The position numbers and the translations under genes were made by a program. Shown here in pieces: positions 1-5,165 of a stretch of DNA of 8,873 nucleotides (positions are counted from its first letter, which is position 1; each line of letters starts with the position of its first letter). The notes beneath the pieces were generated by a model that made no database searches, had not been told where the DNA came from, and was given only the letters and a program-made list of their open reading frames with translations. The DNA lies in NCBI GenBank assembly GCA_012511845.1, contig JAAZFF010000191.1, positions 1 through 8,873 of the forward strand, in the 5' to 3' direction. Origin of the DNA: Lentisphaerota bacterium. Its GTDB lineage: Bacteria > Verrucomicrobiota > Kiritimatiellia > RFP12 > UBA3636.

Positions 1-8
1 CGTGAGAT

Positions 9-51
9 CGTACACGTCCACAGCGCAGCGGTACACGTTGTACGTACACGA
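9..51 (+). repeat. GTACACG-rich repeat module, copy 1
   Basis: This 43-bp module is rich in GTACACG and GTACGTACACG words. Its reverse complement recurs at 3838-3880 with 39 of 43 positions identical by direct comparison. The function is unknown. It reads like a dispersed intergenic repeat of this genome. The four differences would each change an amino acid in the open frame here, so it is probably not protein coding. Confidence 0.8.
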
Positions 52-125
52 CCATGAGAAACTGGATGTTTACTGCGCTGAAATCGTGTACGAGTACGAG
101 AACGTGAATGGGAGCGGCTCATCAA

Positions 126-164
126 GCGGGGACAGACAGGAATGTCTGTTTTACAGTCTCCGGC
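126..164 (+). repeat. Hairpin repeat module, copy 1 (terminator-like)
   Basis: The module centres on a 6-bp stem: ACAGAC at 132-137, loop AGGAAT, and GTCTGT at 144-149, followed by TTTAC. It continues with ACAGTCT and CGGC. A second copy at 4055-4092 has the same layout, with a compensatory A-T to G-C exchange in the stem. A short stem followed by a few Ts could act as a weak intrinsic terminator on the plus strand. The T run is only four bases including the stem's last T, so this role is uncertain. Confidence 0.65.
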
Positions 165-172
165 GCCCAAGT

Positions 173-222
173 ACTGCCCACTGATCACTCTTTTCCCCAC
201 TGCCCGGTTTGCCGGGCTCTGC
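173..222 (+). repeat. CACTGCCC / GCCCGG hairpin module, copy 1
   Basis: The block starts with ACTGCCCACTGATCACT (173-189), identical to 4110-4126. It ends with a 25-bp segment (198-222) that matches 3775-3799 at 22 of 25 positions. Within it GCCCGG (202-207) and CCGGGC (212-217) form a 6-bp stem with loop TTTG. The same stem with different loops occurs at 3779-3794 and 4127-4151. No function can be assigned. Confidence 0.7.
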
Positions 223-265
223 TCGCTAAACATAAGTTTAAGATGATTTTTTAGAGATTTAGATG

Positions 266-271
266 TATAAT
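266..271 (+). promoter_or_regulatory. Possible -10 box, leaderless or short-leader start
   Basis: TATAAT lies seven bases before the ATG at 279. If used, transcription would begin at about the start codon, giving a leaderless or near-leaderless mRNA. No Shine-Dalgarno-like sequence is found close to that ATG, which fits. No clear -35 box is found 16-18 bp upstream, so support is modest. Confidence 0.35.
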
Positions 272-278
272 CCCTGAC

Positions 279-911
279 ATGCAATTAAAAATTCTACCAA
301 CAGGTGCTTTTGCCGCAAACTGTTCAATTGTCTGGAATGAGCCGGACAAGGCAATGGTTTTTGATCCGGGAGCTGATGCTGCCCTTTTAATTGATGAGCT
401 TCGTAAAAACGACTTGACTCCATGTGCTTATATCCTGACGCATGGTCATATAGATCATATATCCGCCCTGCCAGAAATGCTTGAAGAAATGTCGGCTCCC
501 GTTTACATGCATAAAAATGATGCAATATGGGCTTTTACGCCTATCAACTCTATTGATGGATATGAGAGTGTAAAAAATATGCCGAAAAATATTGTCACAG
601 ATATCACCGATGGTTCAGTCATTGAAGCAGGGACACTGACAGCTCGCGTTATATGTACACCGGGGCATACTCCAGGCGGGATGTGTTGTTTCTTTGAAAG
701 TGAAAATTTGTTGATTGCGGGAGATACGCTTTTTAACGGTTCAGTAGGGCGTACAGATTTGCCCGGTGGCGATTGGAATACGCTGGAGACATCACTTTCA
801 AAGCTTATGGAATTGGATGACTCAACTGCAGTTATATGCGGACATGGTCCCAATACAACGATTGGGAATGAGCGCAATGCGAATCCGTTTATAAACAAGA
901 CTTACATTTAA
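279..911 (+). CDS. Metallo-beta-lactamase-fold hydrolase (glyoxalase II-like, YcbL type)
   Basis: This 210-residue protein has the complete metal-binding set of the MBL-fold hydrolases related to glyoxalase II. THGHIDHI at 54-61 supplies H55, H57, D59 and H60. H130 is in the TPGHTPGG motif, D149 in AGDTLF and H189 in CGHGP. The segment SVGRTDLPGG (155-164) is typical of the short YcbL-like subgroup, which lacks the C-terminal substrate domain of classical glyoxalase II. The likely role is hydrolysis of a thioester or another ester in the cytoplasm; the substrate cannot be read from sequence. There is no signal peptide. The ATG at 279 lacks a Shine-Dalgarno, but a TATAAT sits just upstream. 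It is the first gene of an apparent four-gene run and is followed after 19 bp by the coiled-coil gene. Family assignment is firm; physiological function is not. Confidence 0.9.
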   Translation: MQLKILPTGAFAANCSIVWNEPDKAMVFDPGADAALLIDELRKNDLTPCAYILTHGHIDHISALPEMLEEMSAPVYMHKNDAIWAFTPINSIDGYESVKNMPKNIVTDITDGSVIEAGTLTARVICTPGHTPGGMCCFFESENLLIAGDTLFNGSVGRTDLPGGDWNTLETSLSKLMELDDSTAVICGHGPNTTIGNERNANPFINKTYI

Positions 912-930
912 ACAGTACGGTGAAAATACG

Positions 931-1386
931 ATGAACTCAGTTACAGCAAGTATAAAAATTGGTGCGGATGGAATTGATACTGAAAAGATCGTGGAGGAGA
1001 TCAAGGCAACGGTAGCTAAAAAACGTGCTGCCGGGTTGTATGATGAAGCCCGCATAGCAAGAGCAGAGAAACATAATCTCGTCACTCTCAAAGATGATGA
1101 AACTTTTATACAGCAGTATTTTCTGTGCCTTCGTCAGATATCACAAGTTGACATCAATGATTTTGAGATTTTTGAGAGAAGAGGCGGCATATTCGGGTAT
1201 TTTCTTACTAAAATTAAAAAAAGTATCTGGAGCCTTCTGAAGTTTTATACGTACAGGATGTGGTCACAGCAGAATCAGATAAACTCACTGTTGCTGGCTG
1301 CCATTGAAACGGTTAATGAGCGTAACCAACAGGAAATTGATGCTCTCAAAGCACGAATAAAAGAACTGGAAACGAAAGATAATTAA
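931..1386 (+). CDS. Small coiled-coil protein of glycan-cluster type, translationally coupled to the GT4 gene
   Basis: This 151-residue protein has no catalytic motif I can recognise. Its N-terminal part (about 17-47) carries a KIVEEIKATVAKKRAAGLY-like helix. The middle (about 83-110) is basic and aromatic, with RRGGIFGYFLTKIKKSIWSLL. The C-terminal part (about 111-147) is a predicted coiled coil beginning WSQQNQINSLL and ending in a charged heptad-like run. From memory, this order (E-I-V-R-R-G helix, basic linker, QQN-x-N coiled coil) occurs at the N-terminus of methyltransferases and glycosyltransferases in bacterial surface-polysaccharide clusters. Here it would be a stand-alone version. 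Its TAA overlaps the ATG of the next gene (TAATG), so the two are probably co-translated. An accessory or scaffolding role for the glycosyltransferase is inference. Amphipathic membrane association through the basic middle segment is possible. Confidence 0.75.
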   Translation: MNSVTASIKIGADGIDTEKIVEEIKATVAKKRAAGLYDEARIARAEKHNLVTLKDDETFIQQYFLCLRQISQVDINDFEIFERRGGIFGYFLTKIKKSIWSLLKFYTYRMWSQQNQINSLLLAAIETVNERNQQEIDALKARIKELETKDN

Positions 1387-2552
1387 TGAAGCTTGCTTTT
1401 GTATGTCCCAGATTGCATGAACCGGGTACTGTAGGCGGTGCAGAAACGCTGCTTTACAGTCTGGCACGTGATGCGGTATTGCTTGGTCATGAGGTGGAGT
1501 TTCTGACAACGTGTGCGAGAAATCATTACTCCTGGGAGAACGAATTACAAGAGGGGAGTTTCATACGGGACGGCATGACCATTCGGCGTTTTCACGTAAA
1601 CAGAAACCGTGATACAGATGCTTTTTTCCGCATCCAGGAAATGATAAGCCGTGGCGAGAAAGTACAGGAAAGTGCTGAGGAAAAATGGCTGCGGCAGGGT
1701 GTGAACTCTGACACGCTTATAGATTATCTAAAAAATTCAGACTTTGAGCGTGTCGTAGCAGGACCGTACCTGTTCGGACTTGTTGAGGCGGCTTGTATGG
1801 CAATGCCGGAGAAGACGCTGCTTGTACCCTGTCTGCACGATGAACATTTCGCAAGAGTCGGCAAAATAAAGAAGATGTTTGAATCTGTCCGAGGATTTTT
1901 ATTCAACACTGAACCTGAGATGGCACTTGCCCACAAGCTTTATGATTTGCGACCGCAATCGAGTGCTGTAGTTGCCATGGGTATTGAACCTTTTGATGTT
2001 GATCCGGCTTCGTTTGCACGTAAATCTGGCATAGCAACTGATTATGTTTTATATAGCGGACGTCGTGAACCTTTAAAAGGAACACCTCTTCTCGTTGATT
2101 ATATAGACTGTTTCAGGGAGCGGACGGGGCGCTATCTGGATCTTGTTATGACAGGCTCTGGCGATGTAGATATTCCACCATCCATGCGTGGAAACTTCCA
2201 TGATCTTGGGTTTGTAACCGAGGAAGAAAAACGTGAGGTTATGGCAGGGGCGGTGGCGTTTTGTCATCCCTCAGTAAATGAGAGTCTCAGTATTGTTCTT
2301 TTAGAATCGTGGCTTGCCGGAACTCCGGCACTCGTTCATGCAAAGAGTGAAGTACTTAAATGGCAATGCAGCTCATCAAATGGCGGGTTATGGTTCTCCA
2401 ACTATCCCGAATTTGAAGCGATGATGCTTTTCCTGCTCGACAGACCTGATGCTGTTAGCACCATGGCAAAACAGGGCAGAGCTTATACGGTGGAAAAGTA
2501 TGCTCCTGAAGCAGTCAGGGCACGTTTTGCAGCGGCGTTAATGGAAATATGA
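1386..2552 (+). CDS. Glycosyltransferase family 4 (GT-B fold)
   Basis: This 388-residue protein matches the layout of GT4 retaining glycosyltransferases. The N-terminal Rossmann-like domain opens with MKLAFVCPRL and the acceptor-side GGAE motif (17-20). The C-terminal nucleotide-sugar domain has SGRREPLKG (224-232), which supplies the R226 and K231 phosphate contacts. It also has the E-x7-E signature, E299 to E307, in NESLSIVLLES. SNGGLWFSNYPEFE (331-344) is typical of enzymes from O-antigen or capsule clusters. It probably transfers a sugar from a nucleotide donor to a glycan at the cytoplasmic membrane face; donor and acceptor are unknown. There is no signal peptide or membrane span. The start codon overlaps the upstream stop by one base. 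No independent ribosome-binding site is evident, so translation probably depends on the coiled-coil gene. Confidence 0.9.
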   Translation: MKLAFVCPRLHEPGTVGGAETLLYSLARDAVLLGHEVEFLTTCARNHYSWENELQEGSFIRDGMTIRRFHVNRNRDTDAFFRIQEMISRGEKVQESAEEKWLRQGVNSDTLIDYLKNSDFERVVAGPYLFGLVEAACMAMPEKTLLVPCLHDEHFARVGKIKKMFESVRGFLFNTEPEMALAHKLYDLRPQSSAVVAMGIEPFDVDPASFARKSGIATDYVLYSGRREPLKGTPLLVDYIDCFRERTGRYLDLVMTGSGDVDIPPSMRGNFHDLGFVTEEEKREVMAGAVAFCHPSVNESLSIVLLESWLAGTPALVHAKSEVLKWQCSSSNGGLWFSNYPEFEAMMLFLLDRPDAVSTMAKQGRAYTVEKYAPEAVRARFAAALMEI

Positions 2553-2600
2553 AGTCTACCTGAATTTCTAAAAATGACAGATATACACATCTTTTGATTG

Positions 2601-2606
2601 AGAGGA
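2601..2606 (+). promoter_or_regulatory. Ribosome binding site supporting a GTG start
   Basis: AGAGGA lies seven bases before the GTG at 2614. It decides the start of the polyprenyl synthase gene, which lacks a nearby ATG in frame. Confidence 0.6.
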
Positions 2607-2613
2607 TTATTAC

Positions 2614-3492
2614 GTGGATTTTCTGAAAAAAACTGAGGACTGCAGAAGCGTTGTAGAAGATGAGCTGAAGAAACTGTTTACGGCTGATGGATTGCTGACA
2701 GAAGAAGGGATACCCGGAAGTTTGGCTGAGCCGTTAAGGTATGCCCTTTTGACGGGTGGCAAGCGGTTGCGTCCTGTTTTGTGTTTGCTGGCGTGTCGAG
2801 TTGTATCAGGAGATTTCAAGAAGGCAATTCCTGCCTCACTTGCTATAGAGGTGTTGCATACTTACACTCTTGTGCACGATGATTTACCTTGTATGGATGA
2901 TGATTTGCTCAGACGCGGTAAACCAACAGTACATGCAAAATACGGCTATGCAGAGGCAGTTCTCGTTGGTGATGCCCTTCATGCCGCAGCATTTGCATTG
3001 GCATTGAAAACTCAGTGTGATGCTGAGGCTTTACAGAAAATTGTTGATGAATTGGCTCGGGCTGCAGGACCTGCGGGAGTTGTCGGAGGACAATGGGTTG
3101 ACGTATGCTCAAAGCCGCCCCACAATTTGGCGACAGTGAATTATGTGCATGAGCATAAAACTTCTGATCTGGTTCAATGTGCGCTTTTAATGGGTGCCAT
3201 TGCCGCCAGGGCGACAGAGGCACAGGAAAAAATCTTTAGAAAGTTCGGGAAAAATCTCGGCATGGCTTTTCAGATAATAGATGATTTGCTGGACGGGGAC
3301 GATCCGGCAAAGACAGAGGAAATGAGCGTGTTGCTGGTAATGGACAGGGAAGAAGCTTTACACCTGGCTGAGAAGCATACTGCTAATGCGCTGAATTGTC
3401 TGGAAGAGCTTGAGGGAATGGGGCGCATTGATTTGGAAGCAGTGCAAATTCTGAAGGAGCTTGCGCAAGCACAGATATCCAGGAAGATGTAG
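2614..3492 (+). CDS. Short-chain polyprenyl (farnesyl/geranylgeranyl) diphosphate synthase
   Basis: This 292-residue all-helical trans-prenyltransferase condenses isopentenyl diphosphate with allylic diphosphates, giving farnesyl or geranylgeranyl diphosphate for lipid carriers, quinones or carotenoids. It shows GGKRLRP (48-54), the first aspartate-rich motif DDLPCMDDD (89-97) with the CxxD-type insertion of bacterial FPP synthases, RRGKPTVH (100-107), GGQWVD (158-163), HKTSDL (181-186) and the second aspartate motif DDLLD (223-227). The loop after the second motif is unusual. The usual stretch with a GKD lysine and a K-TY segment is missing, and the chain passes directly from GDDPAKTEEM to SVLLVMDREEA. 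The reading frame is intact and no obvious frameshift was found. The GTG start has AGAGGA seven bases upstream. It lies 61 bp after the glycosyltransferase gene. The product chain length is not certain. Confidence 0.85.
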   Translation: MDFLKKTEDCRSVVEDELKKLFTADGLLTEEGIPGSLAEPLRYALLTGGKRLRPVLCLLACRVVSGDFKKAIPASLAIEVLHTYTLVHDDLPCMDDDLLRRGKPTVHAKYGYAEAVLVGDALHAAAFALALKTQCDAEALQKIVDELARAAGPAGVVGGQWVDVCSKPPHNLATVNYVHEHKTSDLVQCALLMGAIAARATEAQEKIFRKFGKNLGMAFQIIDDLLDGDDPAKTEEMSVLLVMDREEALHLAEKHTANALNCLEELEGMGRIDLEAVQILKELAQAQISRKM

Positions 3493-3534
3493 GTGGGATT
3501 AGAAACCATATGGTGGATGGCTCGTCTAGGATCG

Positions 3535-3569
3535 CTATCGCCCACGTAATTGTTGCCTTTGTGGGATAG
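3535..3569. repeat. Bulged stem-loop downstream of the polyprenyl synthase gene
   Basis: CTAT (3535-3538) and CCCAC (3541-3545) pair with GTGGG (3561-3565) and ATAG (3566-3569), with CG bulged out and a 15-base loop. No T run follows, so it is not a classical intrinsic terminator. It lies just outside the first 54-bp arm and may belong to a longer, decayed arm, because the flank of the second arm shows a similar CCCTA-C word. Confidence 0.4.
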
Positions 3570-3574
3570 GGTGT

Positions 3575-3628
3575 GTTTCTCCCGGCGTAGTTAGCGGTCG
3601 AAGCCGGGGCAAGCCGTAAACCGCCGTG
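3575..3628 (+). repeat. 54-bp inverted repeat, left arm (core in direct orientation)
   Basis: The outer parts GTTTCTCCCGGC (3575-3586) and GCAAGCCGTAAACCGCCGTG (3609-3628) are exact inverted copies of the ends of the right arm at 3980-4033. The 16-base core GTAGTTAGCGGTCGAA (3587-3602), bracketed by CCCGGC and GCCGGG, is in the same orientation in both arms. Seen against its own arms, the core is therefore inverted in one copy. Confidence 0.85.
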
Positions 3629-3677
3629 GTTGAAATGGGTTTTCGTGGTTGCTGTGAGGTAGATGCGACATCTGACA

Positions 3678-3708
3678 CCATGGGACCATGACGCCGTGAC
3701 GCCCATGG
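3678..3708. repeat. CCATGGG stem-loop with internal tandem
   Basis: CCATGGG (3678-3684) pairs exactly with CCCATGG (3702-3708) across a 17-base loop. The loop contains two tandem TGACGCC units running into the 3' arm (TGACGCCG then TGACGCCC). The function is unknown. Confidence 0.55.
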
Positions 3709-3747
3709 ATTGTGACCCCGGATCCGGGATTTTCGATTTCTTAGCAG

Positions 3748-3799
3748 ACTGTTCACTGCCCACTAACCGCTGGTCACTGCCTGGCTTGCCGGGCTCCGC
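3748..3799 (+). repeat. CACTGCCC / GCCTGG hairpin module, copy 2
   Basis: ACTGTTCACTGCCCACT (3748-3764) is identical to 4103-4119. The segment 3775-3799 matches 198-222 at 22 of 25 positions. The stem GCCTGG (3779-3784) with CCGGGC (3789-3794) and loop CTTG is kept by a G-T wobble where copy 1 has a C-G pair. Confidence 0.65.
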
Positions 3800-3820
3800 C
3801 CTACCTTTGCTTGGTAGGCG
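3797..3820. repeat. CGCC(C)TACC stem-loop
   Basis: CGCCCTACC (3797-3805) pairs with GGTAGGCG (3813-3820) across a TTTGCTT loop, with one bulged C. TATAAT follows directly at 3821-3826, but no -35 box precedes it at proper spacing. I treat this as structure within the repeat island, not as a promoter. Confidence 0.4.
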
Positions 3821-3837
3821 TATAATCGTTTCAGTAC

Positions 3838-3880
3838 TCGGGTACGTAAAACGTGTACCGCTTCGCTGTGAACGTGTACG
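3838..3880 (-). repeat. GTACACG-rich repeat module, copy 2 (inverted)
   Basis: This is the reverse complement of the module at 9-51 with 39 of 43 positions identical. It lies inside the span bounded by the two 54-bp inverted arms. Confidence 0.8.
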
Positions 3881-3943
3881 TTCTTTTGTCAGGCGCAATG
3901 CAGGTACGGAGCCCTGCGGTCCCAGTGCTCATCCACGCAAATC

Positions 3944-3974
3944 CCGAGCAGGCGCTCAGGGATCCCAGGCTCGG
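3944..3974. repeat. CCGAGC / GCTCGG stem-loop
   Basis: CCGAGC (3944-3949) pairs with GCTCGG (3969-3974). The interior holds GGGATCCC, which is itself palindromic. It immediately precedes the right 54-bp arm. No function can be assigned. Confidence 0.4.
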
Positions 3975-3979
3975 CACGG

Positions 3980-4033
3980 CACGGCGGTTTACGGCTTGCC
4001 CCGGCGTAGTTAGCGGTCGAAGCCGGGAGAAAC
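3980..4033 (-). repeat. 54-bp inverted repeat, right arm (core flipped relative to arms)
   Basis: The ends are exact inverted copies of the ends of 3575-3628, but the 16-base core (4006-4021), flanked by CCCGGC (4000-4005) and GCCGGG (4022-4027), reads the same way as in the left arm. The arms enclose 351 bp and bound a 459-bp unit. No target-site duplication is visible outside them. Confidence 0.85.
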
Positions 4034-4054
4034 CAGCCCTACCTTCCACAGCAG

Positions 4055-4092
4055 GCGGGACAGGCAAGAATGCCTGTTTTACAGTCTGCGGC
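4055..4092 (+). repeat. Hairpin repeat module, copy 2 (terminator-like)
   Basis: ACAGGC (4060-4065), loop AAGAAT and GCCTGT (4072-4077) are followed by TTTACAGTCTGCGGC. Compared with copy 1 at 126-164, the stem changes on both sides (A-T to G-C) while pairing is kept. It lies on the plus strand about 570 bp after the polyprenyl synthase gene, so a terminator role for that gene would require a long untranslated tail. Confidence 0.65.
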
Positions 4093-4102
4093 TCATGAGA
4101 AA

Positions 4103-4151
4103 ACTGTTCACTGCCCACTGATCACTGCCCGGCAAGTCTGGCAAGCCGGGC
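4103..4151 (+). repeat. CACTGCCC / GCCCGG hairpin module, copy 3
   Basis: It contains ACTGTTCACTGCCCACT (4103-4119), identical to 3748-3764, and ACTGCCCACTGATCACT (4110-4126), identical to 173-189. The stem here is GCCCGGC (4127-4133) with GCCGGGC (4145-4151) and a longer loop that repeats GGCAAG. It lies 9 bp beyond the stop of the minus-strand UDP-xylose synthase gene. It could act as a weak transcription end for that operon, although no T run follows on the minus strand. Confidence 0.6.
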
Positions 4152-4160
4152 AAAGAGGAA

Positions 4161-5150
4161 TTATTTTTGTTTTATAAAACTGCGGAAATATTCGATGGTT
4201 TTTGGAAGTCCCTCCTTCAAGGCAATGCGAGGTTCCCATCCAAGCAGTTCTTTTGCCCAGGTTATATCAGGGCGGCGGCGTTTGGGGTCATCTTCGGGAA
4301 GCGGTTTGAAAGTTAACTCGCTCTTCGATTCAGGTATGAGTGACAGAGTCATTTCAGCCAGTTCTTTTATTGAAAATTCGCCGGGGTTGCCGACATTTAA
4401 AACAGGTACAGGCATATTGCGATCCTGGAAGAATTGCTGAACTTTCTTGAGTGGCAGTTCCATGTATTTCTGCATTGCATCGAGCAAGTCATCAACATAT
4501 TGAAAACTGCGCGACTGTGAGCCGTCTCCGTATAAAGTCAAGTTTTCTCCCTGCAGCGTCTGAACTATAAAGTTGCTTATAACGCGTCCGTCTCTCGGAT
4601 GCATAAATGGTCCGTATGTGTTAAAGATACGTATCATTCGTACGTCAACACCGTATTCTCTTATATAGTCCGCACATAGAGATTCGGCAGCGCGCTTGCC
4701 TTCGTCATAACAACTTCGCGGTCCCAGCGTATTTACGTTGCCCCAGTAAGTTTCCGGTTGAGGGTGTACATGAGGATCTCCGTACACTTCTGAAGTTGAA
4801 GTGTGGAAAACTCGCGCTTTTGTTTTGAGAGCAAGTTCAAGGGTGTTCATCATCCCCAGGAATGAAACCTTTATTGTTTCGACAGGGTTTCGCTGGTAAT
4901 GTATCGGCGAGGCAGGGCATGCCAGATTGTAAATCTCATCGAACTGCCCCCAGAAGGGCTGCGTTATATCATGCATCAGGAATGTGAACCGCGGATTGTC
5001 GAGGAGATCGTAGATATTGGATTTTGAACCTGTGAAAAGGTTGTCAATGACAGTTACTTCTGAACCTTCATTGAGGATTCTTCGTGCTAATTGGGAACCG
5101 ATAAAACCGGCGCCGCCGGTTATCAGGACTTTTTTTGTTAATCCGTTCAT
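4161..5150 (-). CDS. UDP-glucuronate decarboxylase (UDP-xylose synthase), extended SDR family
   Basis: This 329-residue protein converts UDP-glucuronate to UDP-xylose, using bound NAD in the cytoplasm, for xylose-containing glycans. Residues 12-18, GGAGFIG, form the NAD-binding glycine motif. Signatures typical of UXS enzymes are present: NLACPASPIHYQ (75-86), STSEVYGDP (118-126), ETYWGNVN (133-140), GPRSCYDEGKRAAE (143-156) with catalytic Y148 and K152, RIFNTYGP (174-181), DGRVISNF (187-194) and RSFQYVDDL (214-222). Between about 232 and 250 the chain is some ten residues longer than I expect before the LNVGNP motif. The length otherwise fits the family. It starts 15 bp after the stop of the esterase gene, so the two are probably co-transcribed. 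The AT-rich leader shows no clear Shine-Dalgarno. There is no membrane segment, unlike animal UXS. Confidence 0.93.
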   Translation of the reverse strand: MNGLTKKVLITGGAGFIGSQLARRILNEGSEVTVIDNLFTGSKSNIYDLLDNPRFTFLMHDITQPFWGQFDEIYNLACPASPIHYQRNPVETIKVSFLGMMNTLELALKTKARVFHTSTSEVYGDPHVHPQPETYWGNVNTLGPRSCYDEGKRAAESLCADYIREYGVDVRMIRIFNTYGPFMHPRDGRVISNFIVQTLQGENLTLYGDGSQSRSFQYVDDLLDAMQKYMELPLKKVQQFFQDRNMPVPVLNVGNPGEFSIKELAEMTLSLIPESKSELTFKPLPEDDPKRRRPDITWAKELLGWEPRIALKEGLPKTIEYFRSFIKQK

Positions 5151-5165
5151 ATTTATAAATTTATT

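Larger units (their letters stand above)
1..278. other. Intergenic repeat island 1
   Basis: No convincing gene lies here. A reading frame of about 60 codons is open from position 2, but it is made of repeat sequence. Where the same module recurs at 3838-3880, all four base differences would change the amino acid, which argues against coding. The island carries, in order, a GTACACG-rich module (9-51), a poorly ordered stretch with more GTACGAG-like words (about 85-112), a hairpin module (126-164), and a CACTGCCC/GCCCGG module (173-222). An AT-rich leader to the next gene follows. Every module recurs in the island at 3493-4160. Confidence 0.7.
3493..4160. other. Intergenic repeat island 2
   Basis: About 670 bp lie between the convergent polyprenyl synthase and UDP-xylose synthase genes. 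Open frames exist on both strands, but they consist of repeats and share no codon-level conservation. Contents in order: a bulged stem (3535-3569), a 54-bp inverted arm (3575-3628), a CCATGGG stem-loop (3678-3708), the palindrome CCCGGATCCGGG (3717-3728), a CACTGCCC/GCCTGG module (3748-3799), a CGCC-TACC stem (3797-3820), an inverted GTACACG module (3838-3880), a CCGAGC/GCTCGG stem (3944-3974), the second 54-bp arm (3980-4033), the hairpin module (4055-4092) and the last CACTGCCC/GCCCGG module (4103-4151). I see no tRNA, transposase or attachment site. Confidence 0.7.

Noticed and set aside
2..184. Open frame of 60 codons beginning with GTG, giving a Tyr/Glu-rich peptide
   Set aside because: It lies entirely in repeat sequence. 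The other copy of the first module differs only by amino-acid-changing bases and no homology or ribosome-binding site is seen.
3821..3826. TATAAT inside repeat island 2 as a promoter
   Set aside because: No -35-like hexamer occurs at 15-19 bp upstream and no gene follows on the plus strand.
3575..4033. Insertion sequence or complete MITE
   Set aside because: No transposase is encoded, no target-site duplication flanks the arms, and similarity seems to decay gradually beyond the arms. I keep it as an inverted repeat pair only.
3383..4118. Several overlapping open frames of 70-170 codons on both strands
   Set aside because: They run through inverted repeats and hairpins, lack ribosome-binding sites, and show the same low-complexity strings in different copies. 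One also overlaps the polyprenyl synthase gene antisense.
1..4151. CRISPR array
   Set aside because: Repeats are few, differ in sequence and orientation, and are not regularly spaced. No cas gene is present.
4127..4151. Intrinsic terminator of the minus-strand operon
   Set aside because: The stem is good but no T run follows on the minus strand, and the same stem occurs in the other island unrelated to a gene end. It is listed as a repeat with only a possible terminator role.
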